DNA from: Anabaena sp. UHCC 0204
GTDB taxonomy: Bacteria > Cyanobacteriota > Cyanobacteriia > Cyanobacteriales > Nostocaceae
DNA length: 33,298 bases
NCBI RefSeq assembly: GCF_009711975.1
Contig: NZ_VIKW01000043.1
Span: forward strand, 1 to 33,298
Direction: 5' to 3'
Shown: positions 1 to 7,654 of the stretch, in pieces
Layout of the letters: each line of letters starts with the position of its first letter
How positions within the stretch are numbered: position 1 is the stretch's first letter
The notes under the pieces: generated by a model
The model's database searches: none
What the model was told of the DNA's origin: nothing
What the model saw: only the letters and a program-made list of their open reading frames with translations
Program-made: the position numbers and the translations under genes

Positions 1-1579
1 ATTGATTATTATAAATAATATTTACATCTTCATTATCTATTTTAACAGCCTCTTTCTCGATGAAATCATCTGCGCCTTTTAGAAGAAAATAAAAATTTTT
101 ATCAAGTTTAGATGCAAGTTCATAATAATGAATTCTTTTGTTTAAATATGATAGATTTAAATTTTCACACCTGTAAATTAGATAGCTCAAATAGAAAGCA
201 CAAAACGCTGATTTTTTATAATCTTTTGACAAAAGTAGAAGTTTTTGATTTATCCATTCTAGCCAAGATTGTATTTGTGGACTATCTGCAATTTTATTAT
301 CTATTTCTTCTTTTATAAGTAATAAATAATTATCAAAATTTTTATCAAGTAAATTAAATCTTTCTATCGCAGCTATGCGAATAACTGGATGTAAATAATA
401 ACCTTCATCACGCTGTTTAATTAAACATCTTGAGAATAAATCATCAATAAACCTCTTTCGTCTATTCTTAGGTACATTCCAAAGTAAACAATCTAACCAT
501 ATCTCTGGTAAGTAAATATCCTGGTTAGGATAAATCCCCAAACGACATAGTAAATTATAAGCCTGTAAATTATCATTTTTGAGTTTATCAAACTGAGATT
601 TTACAAGTTGTTCTAAAGAACGATGTCTTAATAAGTCCTCACTATTATCTTCCCAGTAGGTTTTTAAATTTCCATCTGCTTCATTTAAAATATCAGCAGC
701 AAGCAAAGACATAGCCTCAGCATTACCGCCATAATTTTGCCAGATTGCAGTTAAAGAATCATTATCTATTATTATTTCTTGGCTTTCAAAATATTCTTTC
801 CATGTTTTTTCACTTAATCCATCTAAATCATAATTATAAAAAGTTAGCAACCTGAAAATTTTATGCTCATAAATCTGCTCACGACTTGTAATAATGGTAG
901 TTCCTTGAATATTTTGATCAGCAAGTGCTTCCAATAAATCTACATAATTTTGATGTAGTTCTATAAATTCACCATTTTTTAGTGCAGGCTCAAGATTATC
1001 AATTAAAATACCGATTTTTTGGTTCTGTAATTGGATTTTAAACTGTTCCAGCATTGTCATGAAATTTTCTAATGGTGGAACTTGAAAATAATCTTTTAAT
1101 TTTAGACTTACCCAATCTTGTACTGATTGGATATTTTGAGATGTTGTTCCTACATTAAGTTTTAAATAATCTAAACCTTGAATTTTAAACCAATTTTCAG
1201 CCAAGGTTGTTTTACCAATTCCACCCTCAGCTTTAATTAAAATAACTTTTTTACCTTCATTAACTAGGTTCTTGATATTTGCTATATCTTCCTCACGTCC
1301 TAAAAAATTAGGATCTTTAAATATAGTATTTTCAATTTCCTCTATTTCAGTTTCGGTTGCTGGTATATCAACAATATTTTGCCAGTCTAAACCTAGTTTT
1401 GTGCAAATTTCCTCAAAATTCAAGCGTTCAATTGGTATCTGACGAAAGAAATTAGTAACAGTTGAACGAGAAAAGCCTAAATCTCTAGCTAAGGCTGTTT
1501 TATTTAAGCTATTACTTTGCAAAGCTTTTTCTGCTTTTTCGATACCTTTTATAGATGCAGTAAGCGATCGCCCAGTCAT
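1..1579 (-). CDS. HTH-NB-ARC STAND NTPase, 3' end beyond window
   Basis: The frame reads from the ATG at 1579 to the window edge without a stop (526 codons visible), so the C-terminus is missing. Residues 1-70 form a helix-turn-helix (KTALARDLGFSRSTVTNFF). This is followed by FLGRE (92-96), the P-loop GGIGKTT (119-125), Walker B IGILIDN (189-195) and the sensor-like TIITSRE (228-234). A winged-helix part ends in YYLHPVIRIAAIERF, equivalent to the MHD region of NB-ARC proteins. The C-terminal sensor, probably TPR or other repeats, lies outside the window. Family knowledge: STAND proteins are signal-activated switches, and HTH-bearing ones are common in filamentous cyanobacteria. Three TCATACAC repeats lie 50 bp upstream. 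Effector output (transcriptional or defensive) is not determinable here. Confidence 0.9.
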   Translation of the reverse strand, partial: MTGRSLTASIKGIEKAEKALQSNSLNKTALARDLGFSRSTVTNFFRQIPIERLNFEEICTKLGLDWQNIVDIPATETEIEEIENTIFKDPNFLGREEDIANIKNLVNEGKKVILIKAEGGIGKTTLAENWFKIQGLDYLKLNVGTTSQNIQSVQDWVSLKLKDYFQVPPLENFMTMLEQFKIQLQNQKIGILIDNLEPALKNGEFIELHQNYVDLLEALADQNIQGTTIITSREQIYEHKIFRLLTFYNYDLDGLSEKTWKEYFESQEIIIDNDSLTAIWQNYGGNAEAMSLLAADILNEADGNLKTYWEDNSEDLLRHRSLEQLVKSQFDKLKNDNLQAYNLLCRLGIYPNQDIYLPEIWLDCLLWNVPKNRRKRFIDDLFSRCLIKQRDEGYYLHPVIRIAAIERFNLLDKNFDNYLLLIKEEIDNKIADSPQIQSWLEWINQKLLLLSKDYKKSAFCAFYLSYLIYRCENLNLSYLNKRIHYYELASKLDKNFYFLLKGADDFIEKEAVKIDNEDVNIIYNNQ

Positions 1580-1628
1580 ATTTTAACCACAGAACTTTTA
1601 ATTATTGTAGCTGGAGTATTGTCAAAAG

Positions 1629-1658
1629 TCATACACTTTCATACACAAAGTCATACAC
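1629..1658. promoter_or_regulatory. Three direct TCATACAC repeats in a divergent promoter region
   Basis: TCATACAC occurs at 1629-1636, 1639-1646 and 1651-1658, at 10 and 12 bp spacing, close to one helical turn. The cluster lies between the divergent starts of the HTH-STAND gene (1579) and the nuclease-like gene (1739). On the minus strand a TTGACA hexamer (plus-strand 1620-1625) lies just downstream of the repeats, so they sit where an activator or autoregulator of the STAND gene would bind. No convincing -10 box was seen. Operator function is inference. Confidence 0.4.
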
Positions 1659-1738
1659 CCTAGACAACTTACTCAGACGCTATCTCAGACACCAACACTC
1701 GAAGCTAGTTGATGTAGTCACTCAACACGCACAAAGTT

Positions 1739-2398
1739 ATGAAATCTACCTACATCAACAGCCAATGCTACTACCGAGGTAATAACGGCGTTCTCCTTCC
1801 TGCTGTTACCACAGTTCTCAAAGCCACACAAACCCAAGAGTCCCGAAATGGACTTTACTATTGGCGGAAAAAAGTTGGAAATGCAGAAGCAAATCGTATT
1901 GCTAATCATAGTCGTAATCGGGGAAATGCTTTACATAAAATGGTTCAGCACCATTTCCAAACTAACTCACTGCAACCTATAAACAACTCTATTCAACCTT
2001 ATTGGGATAGCATTCAACCTTTATTTAAACATCTTAGCGATGTGCAACTGGTTGAGCAAGTTGTCCCTAACTATATGGAAACTTACGCAGGTAAAGTTGA
2101 TTTTGTGGCGCGTTATCAAGGTGTTCCCCACGTCGTTGAATGGACAACAGCCGAAGAACCAAAGGGAAAACTAGAAAAGCTTTATGATAAACCTTTACAG
2201 CTAACTGCTTATACTGGTGCAATTAATAGACAATATCAAACTAATCTATTTGGTGATAAAATTAATCATGCTTTAATTGTTGTGGCTTTACCTGATCAAG
2301 AAGCAGAAGTTTTTCAGTTTGATCGCACAAAGTTAGTTTATCACTGGAATCAATGGTTGAATAGATTGCAAAACTTCCAATCTGTAGCTGCGGCGTGA
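1739..2398 (+). CDS. PD-(D/E)XK exonuclease-like protein, atypical active site
   Basis: A 219-aa soluble protein resembling the MGME1/RecB-like branch of the PD-(D/E)XK nuclease fold. The N-terminal part has the RGNALHKMV helix (61-69) with a conserved histidine. The core has GKVDFVARYQG with Asp121, then VVEWTTAEEPK (132-142), then QLTAYTGA (154-161), matching the Q-x3-Y motif. In typical members the middle motif is (D/E)-W-K-T. Here Lys is replaced by Thr136 (ACA, one base from AAA), so catalysis may be lost or a nearby lysine (142 or 144) may substitute. It is divergent from the STAND gene and followed by a small hairpin and a pgk remnant. Fold assignment is fairly secure; activity and substrate are unknown. 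Confidence 0.7.
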   Translation: MKSTYINSQCYYRGNNGVLLPAVTTVLKATQTQESRNGLYYWRKKVGNAEANRIANHSRNRGNALHKMVQHHFQTNSLQPINNSIQPYWDSIQPLFKHLSDVQLVEQVVPNYMETYAGKVDFVARYQGVPHVVEWTTAEEPKGKLEKLYDKPLQLTAYTGAINRQYQTNLFGDKINHALIVVALPDQEAEVFQFDRTKLVYHWNQWLNRLQNFQSVAAA

Positions 2399-2417
2399 TG
2401 CGTGCGTTCTTGGTAGC

Positions 2418-2438
2418 GTCTCGTATCCCTTACGAGAC
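2418..2438. repeat. Short hairpin after the nuclease-like gene
   Basis: GTCTCGTA (2418-2425) pairs perfectly with TACGAGAC (2431-2438) around a 5-nt loop. It lies 20 bp after the nuclease-like stop codon, without a following T-run. It resembles degraded interspersed repeats common between Nostocales genes. It could act as a weak terminator. Confidence 0.45.
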
Positions 2439-2464
2439 CGAAGGAATAGAGATAGCGCAACTTA

Positions 2465-2551
2465 GCGATCGCTCATACTCTAGCAGAAATCGGCAAAACC
2501 GGCACAACTACCATTATCGGTGCGGGTGATTCTGTAACCTCTGTAAAAAAG
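2465..2551 (+). pseudogene. Phosphoglycerate kinase fragment, upstream piece
   Basis: In frame from GCG at 2465 the sequence reads as the near-C-terminal region of phosphoglycerate kinase: [20 protein letters not shown] followed by GDSVTSVKK. This matches the nucleotide-binding TIIGGGDSVAAVEK block of cyanobacterial Pgk. There is no upstream Pgk sequence and no start codon, and a stop follows at 2582-2584 after non-Pgk codons. The last 27 Pgk codons reappear at 3110-3193. The two pieces are separated by a DUF29 gene. This is a broken copy; a functional pgk must lie elsewhere. Confidence 0.75.
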
Positions 2552-2680
2552 CTTAGTAGTGCAGCACCAATTGAAAAGTATTGAAAATAATCAATAGTAC
2601 AGTATTCTTAATCTTGAGAAAGAAATTAAATGGTTTGAGAGCTATGCTAGAAATAGCAAACTTCAAGGAAAGAGCAAATT

Positions 2681-3097
2681 ATGGAAGAATTACTAGAACT
2701 CAGGGAATTAGTAGTTTCTGGCAACCTAGAAGCGGCTCTATCTTTAATTGATGAATTGGAAGAAATGAGCAAAGAAGATAAAATTAATAAAATTTATAGT
2801 TATTGTATAGTGCTTTTAGTTCATTTAATTAAACAACAGGCAGAAAAAAGGACAACTCCTTATTGGGATGTTTCCATTCGCAATGCTACTGACGCAATTA
2901 ATCGGATCAATAAACGCCGAAAAGCTGGAGGATATTACATGAACAAAAAAGAAATAGAAGAAATTTTATTAGAAGCTTATAATCGAGCATTAGATAATGC
3001 AGCTTTAGAAACCTTTGGTGGAATTTATGATGGAGCAACCTTAAGAAATATGGTAGAGCAAAAATTAATTATCAAACAGGCTTTAAATTTAATTTAA
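2681..3097 (+). CDS. DUF29 family protein
   Basis: A 138-aa soluble protein recognised as the cyanobacterial DUF29 family by ELRELVVSGNLEAALSLIDE, KINKIYSYCIVLLVHLIKQ, the TTPYWDVSIRNA block and NKRRKAGGYYMN. The family is abundant in filamentous cyanobacteria, often near mobile or toxin-antitoxin genes, but has no established function. An AAGGAAAG ribosome binding site (2664-2671) supports the ATG at 2681. The gene lies between two pieces of a phosphoglycerate kinase remnant, which suggests it arrived by insertion. A toxin-antitoxin or regulatory role is only a guess. Confidence 0.8.
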   Translation: MEELLELRELVVSGNLEAALSLIDELEEMSKEDKINKIYSYCIVLLVHLIKQQAEKRTTPYWDVSIRNATDAINRINKRRKAGGYYMNKKEIEEILLEAYNRALDNAALETFGGIYDGATLRNMVEQKLIIKQALNLI

Positions 3098-3109
3098 TAT
3101 TAAATTACA

Positions 3110-3193
3110 GATATTTCTATCGGTGGTGCTGCTAGTTTGGAGTTGTTGGAAGGTAAGGTTTTACCTGGTATTGCAGCTTTAGATGAAGCATAA
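3110..3193 (+). pseudogene. Phosphoglycerate kinase C-terminal remnant
   Basis: The frame reads DISIGGAASLELLEGKVLPG followed by IAALDEA and TAA at 3191-3193. This is the conserved C-terminal end of cyanobacterial phosphoglycerate kinase (HISTGGGASLELLEGK in intact proteins). It continues the fragment at 2465-2551 after a gap of about ten Pgk residues, occupied by about 558 bp that contain the DUF29 gene. No start codon or ribosome binding site belongs to it. Confidence 0.85.
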
Positions 3194-3218
3194 TTAATAG
3201 GAATGAAGGATGAAGTTT
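3182..3218. repeat. Direct repeat, left copy flanking the toxin-antitoxin pair
   Basis: GATGAAGCATAATTAATAGG plus the following AATGAAGGATGAAGTTT recurs at 4074-4109 with about four differences including one gap. The left copy covers the last codons (DEA) and stop of the pgk remnant. The right copy can still be read as LDDA-stop. The pair brackets the PIN toxin and its partner. Confidence 0.6.
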
Positions 3219-3252
3219 TTGGCTTTGTCTTTAATTCAATCCAACTTTATAT

Positions 3253-3684
3253 TTACATTATATTTACAGTCCAATCTTCCATTTTTAAATCAGGAACTTT
3301 GATAAAATCTTGGTAATTTTGAGTGACTAAAATTGCATCATTAACTAATGCTATGGCAGCTATTCTTAAATCTTGTGTACCTATATTGATTTTTTGCTGA
3401 CGCAGTTTTTTAAAACATTCGCAGCATTCTTGATTAAATTCCAATAAATTCACACTACAGAAATAACGTTGAGTCACTTGCAAATTTTGGTAAGCAATTG
3501 GTAACAATTCTGGTTTAGTAGCAGATTTACTAATAACTGCTAATCTACCTTTTAATTGTTCTTCCAGGGTAACAGTTGTAATAAATATATTGTTAATTCC
3601 CACAACTTTGGCGCGTTGAGCAATATTAGAATTTCCGTGTTGAGAAAGAGTCACAATATTAGTATCAAGAATATATCTGCTCAC
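3253..3684 (-). CDS. PIN-domain toxin, VapC-like
   Basis: A 143-aa PIN-domain ribonuclease candidate. Visible acidic positions are Asp7 in YILDTNIV, Glu41/Glu42, Asp105 in GTQDLRIAAIAL and Asp126 in TQNYQDF, the usual PIN arrangement for metal-dependent RNA cleavage. Length is normal for VapC toxins. It starts 5 bp after the upstream 100-aa gene, so the two are surely co-transcribed as antitoxin then toxin. Direct repeats flank the pair, consistent with a mobile cassette. The cellular RNA target cannot be read from the sequence. Confidence 0.85.
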   Translation of the reverse strand: MSRYILDTNIVTLSQHGNSNIAQRAKVVGINNIFITTVTLEEQLKGRLAVISKSATKPELLPIAYQNLQVTQRYFCSVNLLEFNQECCECFKKLRQQKINIGTQDLRIAAIALVNDAILVTQNYQDFIKVPDLKMEDWTVNIM

Positions 3685-3689
3685 GCTGT

Positions 3690-3992
3690 TTAGTTCTCCT
3701 CTAAAGAAACTTCATAAACAGCTATTTCTGCATCTAATTCACGGCGATTTTTAGCCATTTCTTCAACAAACTCATCAAAAAGTGGATCGTCTTTGAAAAT
3801 ACCATTAAATTGAACAAAAGGATTAGACGTTTCAATATATTCTGGCAAAATGTCTATGTTTTGAACATTCTCAGTTTGTTCTATTTTGTGATCTTTATCA
3901 AGATTAATCTGATTAATTTTTTCGTCAACAAGTCTATTGATCAATGATTCTAAATCCTGTAAAGTCATTCCGGCAATAGATTGGTTTAGCAT
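3690..3992 (-). CDS. Putative antitoxin partner of the PIN toxin
   Basis: A 100-aa acidic, hydrophilic protein directly upstream of the PIN toxin gene with a 5-bp gap. Its N-terminal half is helical and charged (MTLQDLESLINRLVDEKINQ). The C-terminal half, DEFVEEMAKNRRELDAEIAV followed by YEVSLEEN, resembles the toxin-wrapping tail of cyanobacterial antitoxins of the EMAKNRRE type. No clear AbrB, RHH or Phd fold could be assigned by eye. Function is inferred mainly from operon position and size; it probably neutralises the toxin and may autoregulate the operon. Confidence 0.7.
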   Translation of the reverse strand: MLNQSIAGMTLQDLESLINRLVDEKINQINLDKDHKIEQTENVQNIDILPEYIETSNPFVQFNGIFKDDPLFDEFVEEMAKNRRELDAEIAVYEVSLEEN

Positions 3993-4073
3993 ACTTAATC
4001 AAACTCCAGTAGTAATATTAATTTCTTTTAAGCTAGAATTTAACTAAACTGAGCTTCATTGTAGCATACATTG

Positions 4074-4109
4074 GATGATGCGTAATTAATAGGGTGAAGG
4101 ATGAAGTTT
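4074..4109. repeat. Direct repeat, right copy flanking the toxin-antitoxin pair
   Basis: This copy reads GATGATGCGTAATTAATAGG then GTGAAGGATGAAGTTT and matches 3182-3218. It is preceded by TTG, giving Leu-Asp-Asp-Ala-stop, a plausible diverged phosphoglycerate kinase terminus. It lies between the antitoxin start and the end of the oxidoreductase gene. Confidence 0.6.
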
Positions 4110-4134
4110 AATTCCCCAATCCCTCATTCCTAAT

Positions 4135-5682
4135 TTAAGAAAACTTTCTTAAAAATCCTAACAATTGCTTATTTCCTGATGTGAGTAGAGTCTTGCGGTA
4201 AGTATCTGCGGCTTTTTTAATCGCTTCTGCTTGAGTTGGGTAAGGATGAATAACACTACTAAGTTTATTAAGACCAATTTTATTGACAATAGCGGTGGTA
4301 ATTTCAGAAATCATCTCACCAGCATGATTGGCAACTATGGTTGCACCGAGGATTTGATCTGATCCTTTTTTGTGATGAATTTTCAAAAAACCAGATTCTT
4401 CATGATCAGCGATCGCTCGATCTATACTTCTAAAAGGAATCTTAATAGTTTCTATTTCTATACCTAATTTTTTCGCCTCATTTTCATACATTCCCACATG
4501 GGCAATTTCTGGACTGGTATATGTTACCCAAGGCATCACTAAACTACTTAGTTGAGATCGTCCCCAACCAAAAGGCGAAAGTAGGGCATTTTTAATCACA
4601 ATTCGCGCCGCAGCATCTGCCGCATGGGTAAATTTCCAATCCATGCAGATATCACCAGCGGCGTAAATTTTAGGATTTGTGGTTTGCAAATAATCATTCA
4701 CTTTTACCCCCAAAGTTTGATCATATTCTACTCCCACTGTTTCTAAATTCAAATTTTCCACATTTGGCGCACGTCCTGCACCAACTAAAATTTCATCTAC
4801 TGTAACCGAATCGCGATCGCTATTCACAGAAAAATATAGCCGTTTTCCTTCTGTAACTGTGACTACTTCTTCTAACTGACAATTCAGCACCAAACGAATC
4901 CCTTCATCAATCAAAACTTTTTGCAGAATTGTTGCTGCTTCTGTATCTTCCTTATTTAAAATATGTGAACCACGATGAAATAATGTTACCTCACAACCTA
5001 ACCGTTGAAATGTCTGTGCCAACTCACAGCCAATTGGACCGCCGCCAATAACTGCTAACTTTTTCGGTTTTTGAATTAAAGAAAAAACCGTTTCATTAGT
5101 TAAATAACCTACCTCTTCAATGCCTCGAATTTTTGGTTTAGCAGCCCTAGCACCAGTAGCAATTACAGCTTTTTTAAAATTCAAGGTTTGTTCGGCAACT
5201 TCTACAGTATTATTGCTGGTAAATTTACCATCCCCTAAAAAAACATCAACTCCTAAATTTTTAAATCTTTCGACTGAATCCTGATGACTAATACTAGCTC
5301 TAATGCGCCGCATTCTACCCATCACTGTGGCGAAATCAACATCAAATTGCTGGGAAATATTAATACCTAAATCCTTCGCTTTCCTGATTTCTTCAACTAC
5401 ACGGGACGAACGAATTAAACATTTAGAAGGGATACAACCAACATTTAAACAATCTCCTCCCATGAGATGTTTTTCAATTAATGCTATTTTCAAACCTAAA
5501 TCCAAACCCGCAGCCCCCGCAGCTACAACTAAACCCGCAGTTCCTCCACCAATTATTACCAAATCATAACAATCGGCAGGTTGGGGATTAATCCAGTTAT
5601 CTGGATGAACATTCTTGAGTAATTTTTGATTATACTCATCCATGGGACGAATTGTAACTCTTGTAAATTCTGAAGTTGGCAT
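4135..5682 (-). CDS. Class I pyridine nucleotide-disulfide oxidoreductase (MerA/Lpd-like)
   Basis: A 515-aa FAD enzyme. After a roughly 37-residue N-terminal extension comes the FAD-binding YDLVIIGGGTAGLVVAAGAA. The redox-active disulfide is GGDCLNVGCIPSKC (Cys78, Cys83). A second Rossmann motif, LAVIGGGPIGCELAQ, binds NAD(P)H, and an AAGDICM segment contacts FAD. The C-terminal dimerisation domain ends with HPYPTQAEAI, which supplies the His-Glu active-site pair. It lacks the N-terminal GMTCxxC domain and the C-terminal vicinal cysteines of true mercuric reductase, so Hg(II) reduction is doubtful although such proteins are often labelled that way. No 2-oxoacid dehydrogenase genes are nearby. 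The physiological substrate is unknown. Confidence 0.85.
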   Translation of the reverse strand: MPTSEFTRVTIRPMDEYNQKLLKNVHPDNWINPQPADCYDLVIIGGGTAGLVVAAGAAGLDLGLKIALIEKHLMGGDCLNVGCIPSKCLIRSSRVVEEIRKAKDLGINISQQFDVDFATVMGRMRRIRASISHQDSVERFKNLGVDVFLGDGKFTSNNTVEVAEQTLNFKKAVIATGARAAKPKIRGIEEVGYLTNETVFSLIQKPKKLAVIGGGPIGCELAQTFQRLGCEVTLFHRGSHILNKEDTEAATILQKVLIDEGIRLVLNCQLEEVVTVTEGKRLYFSVNSDRDSVTVDEILVGAGRAPNVENLNLETVGVEYDQTLGVKVNDYLQTTNPKIYAAGDICMDWKFTHAADAAARIVIKNALLSPFGWGRSQLSSLVMPWVTYTSPEIAHVGMYENEAKKLGIEIETIKIPFRSIDRAIADHEESGFLKIHHKKGSDQILGATIVANHAGEMISEITTAIVNKIGLNKLSSVIHPYPTQAEAIKKAADTYRKTLLTSGNKQLLGFLRKFS

Positions 5683-5852
5683 TAGTATTCCCTCTGAATT
5701 GTCAAGGATAAAGTATATTTTGATTCTGTTATCTTTACTTATAAATACATGATTATCAAAAAGTTGTCGGTTTTATATTTAACAAATTCCCTAAAATTAT
5801 AGATTCCTGTTCTCAAGCAATATCTATTTTTGCAAAAATGAAAGTTAAAATT

Positions 5853-6620
5853 CTAGACTTTTTTCTGCCGATACCAATTACGAATGCGATTTGGAGAAAC
5901 ACCCAAAAAATAAGCAATCACAATAATTTGATTTAAAATAGTAGTTTGTAAAATTCCTTTATTTAACCATCTCCGAGGAGAGGTAATTACAGGTGTTGGT
6001 AATAAATAAATTTTTCCCAGAGATTTTAATTTTCTCATCAGTTCAAAATCTTCCATAATCGGCATTTCTGGGAAATTACCAACTGTTTGGAATACCTCCT
6101 TAGTTAGAAAAATCGCTTGATCACCATAGGGCATTTGCCAAAGGTGCGATCGCCATTTTACCCCCCATTCCACCAAACGCAATCCCCAATTAGGTGCATC
6201 TATCCGCAAAGCAAACGCACCAGCAACAATTCCCGGTTTTGCTAACGTCGTCCGAATCATCTGCTCAAAATTTGTCGGTAAGCGAGTATCCGCATGGAGA
6301 AACAGCAGAATTTCCCCACTAGCAACTTCAGCACCAGCATTCATTTGATTAGCACGTCCGGGAGGAGAAATAATTACTTTGACATCTAAAAATTTAGCTA
6401 TGGATAATGTTTCATCTTCTGAACCACCATCAACTATAATTATTTCTACATTGGTACTAGATTGAATACTACTAACTGCTTCTTTAAGATTATCCGCTTC
6501 ATTGAGAGTCGGAATAATAATAGAAATTTGAACCGGGTTACGATTTTGATTTATAATTTCTGTCATCATCACTAAAAGAATTTTAAACAAACAAGAAAAT
6601 GTGAAAATTTTGTTCCACAT
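5853..6620 (-). CDS. Family 2 glycosyltransferase, TIGR04283 type
   Basis: A GT-A fold glycosyltransferase. The N-terminal core reads ISIIIPTLNEADNLKEAV, EIIIVDGGSEDET and LLFLHADTRLP, with His-Ala-Asp as the DxD-like metal/nucleotide site. MPIMEDFELMRKLK and a hydrophobic C-terminus near TTILNQIIVIAYFLG follow. This pattern fits the TIGR04283 family, linked by name to arsenosugar biosynthesis, but no arsenic genes are present here, so the substrate is uncertain. The upstream ATG at 6620 gives 255 aa. The ATGATG at 6569 (residue 18) is a better start because conserved sequence begins shortly after it and it leaves promoter room before the divergent antiporter gene. Confidence 0.82.
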   Translation of the reverse strand: MWNKIFTFSCLFKILLVMMTEIINQNRNPVQISIIIPTLNEADNLKEAVSSIQSSTNVEIIIVDGGSEDETLSIAKFLDVKVIISPPGRANQMNAGAEVASGEILLFLHADTRLPTNFEQMIRTTLAKPGIVAGAFALRIDAPNWGLRLVEWGVKWRSHLWQMPYGDQAIFLTKEVFQTVGNFPEMPIMEDFELMRKLKSLGKIYLLPTPVITSPRRWLNKGILQTTILNQIIVIAYFLGVSPNRIRNWYRQKKV

Positions 6621-6646
6621 CCAACGATATTGAAACCAACATAACT

Positions 6647-7654
6647 ATGCTACTTCTTCAAGTTATTATCTGTATTGCCTTAGTAATTTTTATCGGTTCA
6701 AAGCTTTCCCAAAGTGCCGATATCTTAGCAGAAAAAACCGGACTAGGACGGACTTGGGTCGGGACAATCCTCTTAGCAGGTGTCACATCTTTGCCTGAAT
6801 TAGCTACAGGAACAAGTGCCATAGTGATGTTTAACTCCCCAGACTTAGCTGTAGGGGGCATCTTAGGCAGTTGTCTCTTTAATTTACTCATTTTGGCATT
6901 ACTCGATATTTACAACGGTCCTGACCCCGTGCTACAGCGAGCGCAAATTAGTCATGGATTAGCAGCTAGTTTGGGCTGTGCCATGCTAGGTGTAACTGCT
7001 GGGGGAATACTCGTCGCCAAAACAGAAATAAATTTAACTATCGGATGGGTGGGGATTCCCAGTATCATACTATTCTTGCTCTACTTTTTGAGCGCCCGTA
7101 TGATTGCTAAATTTGAGATAAAACGCCGCGCACAAGTGCTAGAGGAAGAAATTGAGGCTTTTCAATACCGACATATTACCTCAAAACAAGCATATCTGAA
7201 GTTTATTTTCCTCTCAGTAATGATTGTAATTTTAGGTATATGGCTGGCGTATTTAGGTGATCAAGTTGCAGCGGTAACTGGACTGGGGGAAAGCTTTATT
7301 GGTGCAATTCTCTTAGCTACAGCTACTTCACTACCGGAAGTAGTTGCATCCTTAGCTGCTGTCCGACTCAATGCCGTTGATTTAGCCGTATCCAACGTTT
7401 TCGGCTCTAATATCACTAATTTAGCCATTCTAGGCTTTTATGATTTTGTGTATTTACAAGGTAGTCTCTGGTTAAATATCAGTCAGATACATATATTTAC
7501 TACCATTCTAGCTATGATTATGACTTCAGTCGCAATTACTGGGCTGATTTACCACGCCGTCAGCGGTTCACGAATGTACATTACTTGGGATGGATTAACT
7601 CTGATTGCTCTCTATGTTAGTGGGATGTATGTGATTTATCGGAATATATTTTAA
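6647..7654 (+). CDS. Calcium/sodium antiporter family membrane protein (CaCA, YrbG-like)
   Basis: A 335-aa integral membrane protein with about ten hydrophobic segments. It has the two inverted alpha repeats of the Ca2+:cation antiporter superfamily. The first is LLAGVTSLPELATGTSA with GGILGSCLFNLLIL, the second LLATATSLPEVVASLAA with VSNVFGSNITNLAI. The paired Glu residues in the SLPE motifs are the expected ion ligands. A charged loop, ARMIAKFEIKRRAQVLEEEIEA, separates the halves. It is divergent from the glycosyltransferase and overlaps the next, convergent gene by 4 bp at the stop codons. The exact exchanged ions cannot be inferred. Confidence 0.9.
   Translation: MLLLQVIICIALVIFIGSKLSQSADILAEKTGLGRTWVGTILLAGVTSLPELATGTSAIVMFNSPDLAVGGILGSCLFNLLILALLDIYNGPDPVLQRAQISHGLAASLGCAMLGVTAGGILVAKTEINLTIGWVGIPSIILFLLYFLSARMIAKFEIKRRAQVLEEEIEAFQYRHITSKQAYLKFIFLSVMIVILGIWLAYLGDQVAAVTGLGESFIGAILLATATSLPEVVASLAAVRLNAVDLAVSNVFGSNITNLAILGFYDFVYLQGSLWLNISQIHIFTTILAMIMTSVAITGLIYHAVSGSRMYITWDGLTLIALYVSGMYVIYRNIF

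Noticed and set aside
112-318. 68-codon plus-strand frame
   Set aside because: It lies antisense within the HTH-STAND gene, which reads clearly on the minus strand.
4135-5682. Mercuric reductase (MerA) label
   Set aside because: The redox CxxxxC is present, but the N-terminal metal-binding domain and C-terminal vicinal cysteines are absent and there are no mer genes around.
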